Positions 58,564 to 64,000 of a stretch of DNA of 64,000 nt are shown in pieces. The position numbers and the translations under genes were made by a program. Source of the DNA: Sphingomonas sp. R647 (GTDB lineage: Bacteria > Pseudomonadota > Alphaproteobacteria > Sphingomonadales > Sphingomonadaceae); assembly GCF_020177055.1 (NCBI RefSeq), contig NZ_JAIQXT010000001.1, positions 788,529-852,528 on the forward strand, read 5' to 3'. Every line of letters starts with the position of its first letter. Position 1 is the first letter of the stretch. The notes beneath the pieces were generated by a model that was not told where the DNA came from, made no database searches, and saw only the letters and a list, made by a program, of their open reading frames with translations.

Positions 58564-61500
58564 GTGGAGCCTGTGCGCGACGTCCCTTCTGCTGACGATC
58601 CATCCCGCGGCGTGCCAGCGGGCGCGGCACCGCTGTCGATTCCGACGCGCCTGCGGCTGAGCGTGATCCTGATCCTGCTGTTCGTGCTGAGCGGATGGGT
58701 CGCGCGACAACTCGCTATTCCGCCGGCCAACGTGACCATGCTGTGGCTCCCCTCTGGCGTCGCGGTCGGCGCGGTTTTGCTCTACGGGCGCTGGCTGTTG
58801 CCGGCGGTGTTCATTGCCTCGCTGACGCTCAATACGATCCTGGGCATGTCGATGGGATCGGGGATGCTGCGCGCAGCCGGACTGGCGGTGTGGACCGCGA
58901 TTGGCGCGATGCTGCAGGCCCTGATCGCCGATATCCTGCTGCGCCGCCGGTTCGGTGATCATCTCGAACTGACACGACTGCGCGATGTCACGGTGGCGAT
59001 TGGCCTCGGCATCCTGGTCCCCGCGCTGGTGTCGGCGTCGATCGGCCATCTTGCGCTGATGGCGCTGCGCGACTTTTCCGTTGAACGGGTGCCGGGCAGC
59101 ATGGTGACCTGGGCGCTGGGCGACATATTGGGCATCCTGACCGTCGCGCCCTTTGCGATGATCGGCGTGCGGCGGCGGTTTCGGGCGCTGTGGCGCGGCG
59201 CGACGATCCGGGGGCTGTTCGGCTATATCGCGCTCGGCTGTGGCCTGGGCCTGGCGCTGACCATGTTCGCCTGGATCAACGCGCGCGAGCGGGTTAGCGA
59301 GAGCAGCAAGGCGAGCTTCACCGTGCTGGCCGCAGAGAACGAGCAGGCGTTGCACGAACGGTTGAACCGCGCGGCGCAAAGCCTCGATGCCGCCTCGGCG
59401 CTGTTCACGGCGGGCGAGCGCGTGACCTGGGACGAATGGGTCACCTATGCCAAGGTGATCGATATCGAGCGCAGCTACCCCGGTATTCGCGACATCGGGT
59501 TCATTCGACGCGTTCCGCGCGCCGAAGTCGCGGCATTTCAGGACGAAACGCGGCGCAACGGCCTGCCGATTGACCGCATCCAGCGAGCACCGGCGACCGG
59601 CGACCATTATGTCGTCAAATATATCTACCCGCTGGAAAAAAACCGCGCCGTTCTGGGCATGGACATCACGTTTGACCCCAAACGGCGCGAGGCCGCCGAT
59701 CAGGCGCGCGACACCGGTGCGGCGGTGGTGACGCGACCGCTCGACTTTGTTCAGTATCGCGGCCCCGGCTATGGCTTTACGGTCATGCGGCCGGTCTATT
59801 CGGCGGCGGAACCGCCCCGCACGGTGGCGGAGCGGCGCCGGACGCTGATCGGGTGGGTCTACCACCCCTTTCCCGCCGAGCGCTTCTTTAGCGACCTGAG
59901 CCCCGCCCAGGGCAGCGATTTCGAGCTGTTGATCAGGGCGCGCGACGGGACTAACCGCTGGGTAACGGTCTTCGACACGCTGTCCAGCAAACCCAAGACA
60001 GCGCACCGGCCCGCTTTTTCAGAAACGCGGCAGTTCAATGTTGCCGGCCGCGTATGGTCGCTCGAGTGGCGTAGCACCGCTGCTTTCGAGAACCGGACCC
60101 GCAGTGTCGAGCCGCTGCTCGTCCTGCTGACGGGGCTGACCATCAATCTGGCCCTGGCCGCCGTACTGGTAGTGGTGGCGCGCCGCGAGGCGGTGGTAAC
60201 GCGGGAGGTTGAGCGCTCCACCGCAGAATTATCGGAGGCGAACCGCCTGTTGCTGATGACCGAGGCGACGACGCATGTCGGCCATTGGCGCTACGACATC
60301 GCGGCGGGCGCCCTGCTGTGGTCGGACGAGGTGTATCGCATTTACGGGCGCGATCCGAACCGCCGGATTACGCGCGACGAGGCACTCGACTATCTCCATG
60401 CTGACGACCGGGGCCGGACCTGGCAGGCAATGCTGGCATCGGTACGCGACCAGACCCCGTTCAATCTGCGCGTACGCATTACCCGCGACGATGACGGCGA
60501 GACGCGGTATCTGTCCTATATCGGTCGCGCCGAGCCCGGCCCGGACGGCAAGCCCGGCGCGCTGTTCGGCGTGATGCAGGATGTCACCAACGAAACACGA
60601 GTGCGCGAACAGTTGCTCAAGGCGCGCGATTCGGCGCAGCGCGAGGCGCAGGCGCGTGGCGCGTTCCTTGCCAATCTCAGCCATGAAATTCGCACCCCGA
60701 TGAACGGCGTGATCGGCTTTGCCGAACTGCTGCTCGAATCCAAACTGGCGACCGAACAGCGTAACTACGCGCAGATCATCATCGAATCGGGCAGCAACAT
60801 GATGGCGCTGCTCAACGATGTGCTCGACCTGTCGAAGATCGAGGCCGGACATCTGGAGCTGTCCGACGAACCGGTCGCGATCGAGGAACTCGCCAATTCG
60901 GCCATCCGCATGCTGATGCCCAGCGTGCGCCGCCGCGACGTGTGGCTGGAGGTGCAGATCGACCCGACGCTCCCGCCGGTGGTGCGCGGGGACAAGCTGC
61001 GGCTGCGGCAGGTGCTGCTCAACCTGCTCGGCAATGCGGTCAAGTTTACCGAGCAAGGCTTTGTGCGGCTTGAGGTCAGTCGTGTCGGGGCGTTGATGCG
61101 GTTTGCCGTGGTCGATTCGGGTCCGGGAATCCCGCCCGAGCGGATTGCCGACATCTTCAAATCCTTTGTCCAGCTCGAACCCGTGGCGCGCACAACCGGA
61201 TCGGGCGCCGGACTGGGCCTGACCATTTCCAGTTCGCTCGTCCGGCTGATGGGCGGCAATCTGAAAGTGCAAAGTCGGGTCAACGAAGGCAGCAGCTTTC
61301 ATTTCACCCTGCCCTGCACCCCGGCGTCGCTCGAAGATGACGCAGCACCGGCCAGCGATGTTCCTAACAATAGTCCTGCGCACAAAACGCCCCCAGCAGC
61401 GATCCGCGTCTTGCTGGCGGAGGACAACGAGATCAATCAGGCGCTGATCCGCGCCACCGCCGCCCGGCTGGGGCTTACGCTCGACGTGGCCAGTAACGGC

Positions 61501-62124
61501 TCCGAAGCTGTCATCCGCGCCCAGGGCGCGGCGGAGGCAGGAGTGCCTTACGACCTGATCCTGATGGATATCCAGATGCCCGTCCTCGACGGCATCGGCG
61601 CCACCCAGCGACTGCGCAGCATGGGGTTCAGCGCCGAGACGCTGCCGATCGTCGCGCTGTCGGCGAACGTCTATCAAAACGATATCGACGCGTGTTTCGC
61701 CGCAGGCATGCAGGCGCATCTGGCCAAGCCGGTGCGGCGCGAGGCGCTGGAGAGTGCGATCGCCACTTGGGCGCGGCACCATCCCGGCACCATTCGCGCC
61801 CTGCCGGTGCCGAGTGCGGCGCCCCCCGCCGAACCACTGCCCGCTTCGCTGGTCACGCGCTATGCCGAACGCCGCGCTGCGCTGGCTGAGCGGCTCCGCG
61901 CGTTCGGTCCAGTCGCGGCCGATGACGTGCAGGCAATTGCTGCACTGCTGTCCGAAATCCATAAGCTGGCCGGGACTGCAGGACATTTCGGCGACGGCCA
62001 ACTCGGTGACAAGGCCCGCGAAATCGAACGCGCGATGATCGACGCAGCACCGGCCGAGCGCATCATCCTTGCGCAAGCGTTGCTTGCTATGATCGAAACA
62101 AGTTCCCAGAACGTCTCAAGTTGA
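58564..62124 (+). CDS. MASE1/CHASE hybrid sensor histidine kinase
   Basis: The frame opens inside the tRNA; the first plausible starts are GTG codons at 58564 and 58573 (about 1186 aa). A MASE1-like multi-helix sensor is followed by a CHASE-type periplasmic domain (YPGIRDIGFIRRVPRAEVAAF) and a helix, then PAS, HisKA with His707 (NLSHEIRTPMNG), an HATPase (VVDSGPGIP), a receiver with Asp1002 (DLILMDIQMPVLDG) and an Hpt end with His1133 (EIHKLAGTAGHFG). It relays phosphate internally to Hpt; the FixJ-type regulator starting 75 nt downstream is the probable partner. The ligand is unknown. Confidence 0.87.
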   Translation: MEPVRDVPSADDPSRGVPAGAAPLSIPTRLRLSVILILLFVLSGWVARQLAIPPANVTMLWLPSGVAVGAVLLYGRWLLPAVFIASLTLNTILGMSMGSGMLRAAGLAVWTAIGAMLQALIADILLRRRFGDHLELTRLRDVTVAIGLGILVPALVSASIGHLALMALRDFSVERVPGSMVTWALGDILGILTVAPFAMIGVRRRFRALWRGATIRGLFGYIALGCGLGLALTMFAWINARERVSESSKASFTVLAAENEQALHERLNRAAQSLDAASALFTAGERVTWDEWVTYAKVIDIERSYPGIRDIGFIRRVPRAEVAAFQDETRRNGLPIDRIQRAPATGDHYVVKYIYPLEKNRAVLGMDITFDPKRREAADQARDTGAAVVTRPLDFVQYRGPGYGFTVMRPVYSAAEPPRTVAERRRTLIGWVYHPFPAERFFSDLSPAQGSDFELLIRARDGTNRWVTVFDTLSSKPKTAHRPAFSETRQFNVAGRVWSLEWRSTAAFENRTRSVEPLLVLLTGLTINLALAAVLVVVARREAVVTREVERSTAELSEANRLLLMTEATTHVGHWRYDIAAGALLWSDEVYRIYGRDPNRRITRDEALDYLHADDRGRTWQAMLASVRDQTPFNLRVRITRDDDGETRYLSYIGRAEPGPDGKPGALFGVMQDVTNETRVREQLLKARDSAQREAQARGAFLANLSHEIRTPMNGVIGFAELLLESKLATEQRNYAQIIIESGSNMMALLNDVLDLSKIEAGHLELSDEPVAIEELANSAIRMLMPSVRRRDVWLEVQIDPTLPPVVRGDKLRLRQVLLNLLGNAVKFTEQGFVRLEVSRVGALMRFAVVDSGPGIPPERIADIFKSFVQLEPVARTTGSGAGLGLTISSSLVRLMGGNLKVQSRVNEGSSFHFTLPCTPASLEDDAAPASDVPNNSPAHKTPPAAIRVLLAEDNEINQALIRATAARLGLTLDVASNGSEAVIRAQGAAEAGVPYDLILMDIQMPVLDGIGATQRLRSMGFSAETLPIVALSANVYQNDIDACFAAGMQAHLAKPVRREALESAIATWARHHPGTIRALPVPSAAPPAEPLPASLVTRYAERRAALAERLRAFGPVAADDVQAIAALLSEIHKLAGTAGHFGDGQLGDKAREIERAMIDAAPAERIILAQALLAMIETSSQNVSS

Positions 62125-62198
62125 GTAGTAACGTCGCGCGATCATATGGACTTGCGGAGCTTGCCCGTTATCAGGCCGGTTTCGGTTCCAAATAGCGG

Positions 62199-62819
62199 AT
62201 GAAAATGTCCAGAACCATTCATGTCGTCGATGACGATGATCTTGCCCGTGATGTGATCTCGAGCCTGGTGGCGACCTTGCCCGGCGTTTCGGTGAGCGCG
62301 TGGGAATCGGCGGAGGCATTTCTGACCGCTGCACAGGACGGCGCGGCGCCGGGGGTGGTGCTGCTCGACCTCAACATGCCCGGGCTGTCCGGGAATGAGG
62401 CTCTGCGTTCGCTGGACCATATGCGGTTTCCGGCGATCATCGTGTCTGGGCAGGGCCAGATCACCTCTGCCGTCGAATCGCTCAAGCGCGGGGCGATCGA
62501 TTTTATCGAGAAGCCGTTTACGCTCGAGAAGTTGCTGGGGCCGTTGAAAATCGCATTCGACCTGCTCGACCGCAATCTCGCCGAGGAAGACCGGTCGGAT
62601 CGCGACCGCGAACGCCTGGAGACCCTCAGCGAGCGCGAGATCGAGATTCTTTCGCTGCTGGTCGACGGGCTGACCAACCGCGAAGTCGCCGAAAAACTGG
62701 GGCTGAGCGTCCGCACGGTCGAATCGCACCGCGCGCGGATCATGCTCAAACTCGACGTGTCGAGCTTTGCCGAGGCGATCCGGCTGGCGGTGCTCGCGGG
62801 GATCGAGACGCCGGGCTGA
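62199..62819 (+). CDS. FixJ-family response regulator
   Basis: A 206-residue two-domain regulator. The receiver has an acidic pocket HVVDDDD near 8-14, phospho-acceptor Asp57 in LLDLNMPGLSG, and FIEKPF with the conserved Lys. A LuxR/FixJ-type helix-turn-helix follows: LSEREIEILSLLVDGLTNREVAEKLGLSVRTVESHRARIMLKL. It probably receives phosphate from the hybrid kinase and activates transcription; no target is visible in the window. Confidence 0.93.
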   Translation: MKMSRTIHVVDDDDLARDVISSLVATLPGVSVSAWESAEAFLTAAQDGAAPGVVLLDLNMPGLSGNEALRSLDHMRFPAIIVSGQGQITSAVESLKRGAIDFIEKPFTLEKLLGPLKIAFDLLDRNLAEEDRSDRDRERLETLSEREIEILSLLVDGLTNREVAEKLGLSVRTVESHRARIMLKLDVSSFAEAIRLAVLAGIETPG

Positions 62820-62831
62820 TCCGGCTCGACC

Positions 62832-63692
62832 ATGGCGGTTTCGCATCATTTCACCCGATTTGCCGCGATCGACTGGTCCGGCGCTAAAGGCACGCGCCAT
62901 CCCGGCATCGCCGTTGCGCTGTGCGAGGCGGGTGACGCGGCGCCACGACTGGTCCCCCCGCCCTCCCGCGTCTGGTCGCGACAGGACGTGCTCGACTGGG
63001 TGTTGAAGCAGGCGAACGACCCGCTGCTGATCGGGTTCGACTTCAGCTTCTCTGCGCCGTTCGTGGCGCGTGGTGCGCATCTTCCCGGAGAAACGCAGAG
63101 TGACGATGCCCGCGCGCTGTGGGCGCATATCGACGCTGCTGCAGCCGGCGACGCAGACCTGGGCGCGGCGGGGTTCATCGATGCGCGGCGCGGGACCCAT
63201 TTCTATCTGGGTGCCGCCGATGGGGTGAAGGCCGATTTCCTGCACTGGCGGGCCTGTGAGGTCGCGCACGACGGCAGCACCAAACCGTCGACCGTGTTTG
63301 ACGCGATCGGCGCGGCACAGGTGGCGAAGGCGAGCTTTGCGGGGATGCGCCTGCTCCACCGGCTCAATGGCGCCGTGCCGGTCTGGCCGTTCGATCCCCT
63401 GCCCGTACGCGGCGCATGCGTGGTCGAGATCTACACCGCGATCGCTGCCCGAGCCGCAGGGGCGCGGAAGGGGCGATCCAAGCTGCGCGATGCGGCCTCG
63501 CTTGACACCGCGCTGGACGCGCTGGGGTCGGCCCAGCACGACCCGCTCGAGCGCTATACCGACCATGCGACCGATGCGCTCCTGACCGCGGCGTGGCTGC
63601 GACGCGCCGTCGATGTCGCAGGGCTGTGGCAGCCCGCAGCGATGTCTCCTGAAATTGCGCGATCAGAGGGCTGGACGTTCGGCATCGCTTGA
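62832..63692 (+). CDS. DUF429-like protein with RNase H-type fold
   Basis: A 286-residue soluble protein starting 12 nt after the response regulator. RFAAIDWSGAKG near the N-terminus is the conserved first strand of RNase H-like DUF429 proteins, and LLIGFDFSFSAPF is a second acidic strand; the C-terminus DHATDALLTAAWL carries a third conserved acidic cluster. These acidic residues would form a metal site, but no activity is established. The close spacing suggests co-transcription with the regulator. Confidence 0.65.
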   Translation: MAVSHHFTRFAAIDWSGAKGTRHPGIAVALCEAGDAAPRLVPPPSRVWSRQDVLDWVLKQANDPLLIGFDFSFSAPFVARGAHLPGETQSDDARALWAHIDAAAAGDADLGAAGFIDARRGTHFYLGAADGVKADFLHWRACEVAHDGSTKPSTVFDAIGAAQVAKASFAGMRLLHRLNGAVPVWPFDPLPVRGACVVEIYTAIAARAAGARKGRSKLRDAASLDTALDALGSAQHDPLERYTDHATDALLTAAWLRRAVDVAGLWQPAAMSPEIARSEGWTFGIA

Positions 63693-63744
63693 CGCAAAGG
63701 GACGCAATCCAGACGCGGGCCGCGCATGACGCAAGGCCCGCCGC

Positions 63745-63820
63745 GCCGGTTTAGCTCAGCTGGTAGAGCAGCGGTTTTGTAAACCGAAGGTCGCGGGTTC
63801 GATTCCTGCAACCGGCACCA
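63745..63820 (+). tRNA. tRNA-Thr (TGT anticodon)
   Basis: A 76-nt cloverleaf: acceptor GCCGGTT pairs with AACCGGC, D arm GCTC...GAGC, anticodon loop TTTGTAA with anticodon TGT, T arm GCGGG-TTCGATT-CCTGC, and an encoded ACCA end. Confidence 0.96.
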
Positions 63821-63893
63821 TTGCATCGGGCACATTGATCTCGCCAGGGCCGTCCGGCACAACGGGTGCGCGCGTTTGATCTACGCGTGACAA

Positions 63894-63917
63894 CAAAAAA
63901 GCCGCCCGAAGGCGGCT
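63894..63917 (-). terminator. Terminator of the initiator tRNA gene
   Basis: On the minus strand GCCGCC-TTCG-GGCGGC followed by TTTTTT, directly downstream of the tRNA-Met gene. Confidence 0.85.
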
Positions 63918-63928
63918 GTTGTGTGTGA

Positions 63929-64000
<72 letters not shown>

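Overview
The window is a stretch of high-GC (mostly 65-70% by eye) bacterial chromosome. Two TonB-dependent receptors, a DUF3617 lipoprotein, an ScfR-type regulator, an alphaproteobacterial LexA box (GTTC-N7-GTTC) at uvrA, an alphaproteobacterial-type initiator tRNA and several dispersed palindromic elements together suggest a sphingomonad (Sphingomonas or a close relative). The genus is inferred, not proven. Genes are dense, on both strands, and mostly chromosomal housekeeping.

Layout. 1-8.9 kb: an edge-truncated XRE regulator, an acyl-CoA dehydrogenase/SDR pair, a PerM-type transporter, a Tat-exported beta-propeller lactonase, NADP-malic enzyme and a large membrane protein. 8.9-16 kb: mutS, an FMN reductase, a small membrane protein family and uvrB. 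16-25.5 kb: a DUF3617 lipoprotein, an oligopeptidase B-like S9 peptidase, ligA and a TonB receptor. 25.5-28.2 kb: a cold-shock gene and small genes, including a histone-H1-like membrane protein, a stand-alone domain resembling the front part of contractile-injection-system ATPases, and a short cupin. 28.2-30.9 kb: an AT-rich island holding a NACHT (STAND) NTPase with pentapeptide repeats. 30.9-39.6 kb: uvrA, a Slam-like/TbpB-like surface lipoprotein pair, a Gly-Arg-Pro repeat protein and a small HExxH protein. 39.6-44.4 kb: rluE-type synthase, a probable Fur-controlled PepSY/TonB-receptor operon and a PCu(A)C copper chaperone. 44.5-48.8 kb: dnaK-dnaJ, a DUF805 protein and a TSUP permease. 48.8-49.9 kb: a gene-free stretch with repeats and a candidate structured RNA. 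49.9-64 kb: DUF985 cupin, glycine-zipper proteins, a glycosyltransferase, a DUF3089 hydrolase, a TPR protein, yajC-secD-secF with an Mth938-like gene, tRNA-Pro, a MASE1/CHASE hybrid kinase with a FixJ-type regulator, a DUF429-like protein, tRNA-Thr and the initiator tRNA-Met (cut by the window edge).

Most notable is the NACHT locus, a likely antiphage or conflict gene. It is clearly foreign by base composition and sits directly behind SOS-controlled uvrA on the same strand. Its open frame extends upstream, in frame, through a single UGA into a 55-codon segment with its own ATG and a run of nine G in the ribosome-binding position. It is therefore a disrupted, recoded or phase-variable defence gene, or a two-protein operon. 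Secondary points of interest are the Slam/TbpB-like pair, the UUCG-hairpin-rich untranslated region at 49.1-49.8 kb, an 18-codon ORF with a perfect Shine-Dalgarno at 13.1 kb, and GCGAC-rich repeats shared by the uvrB and cold-shock upstream regions.
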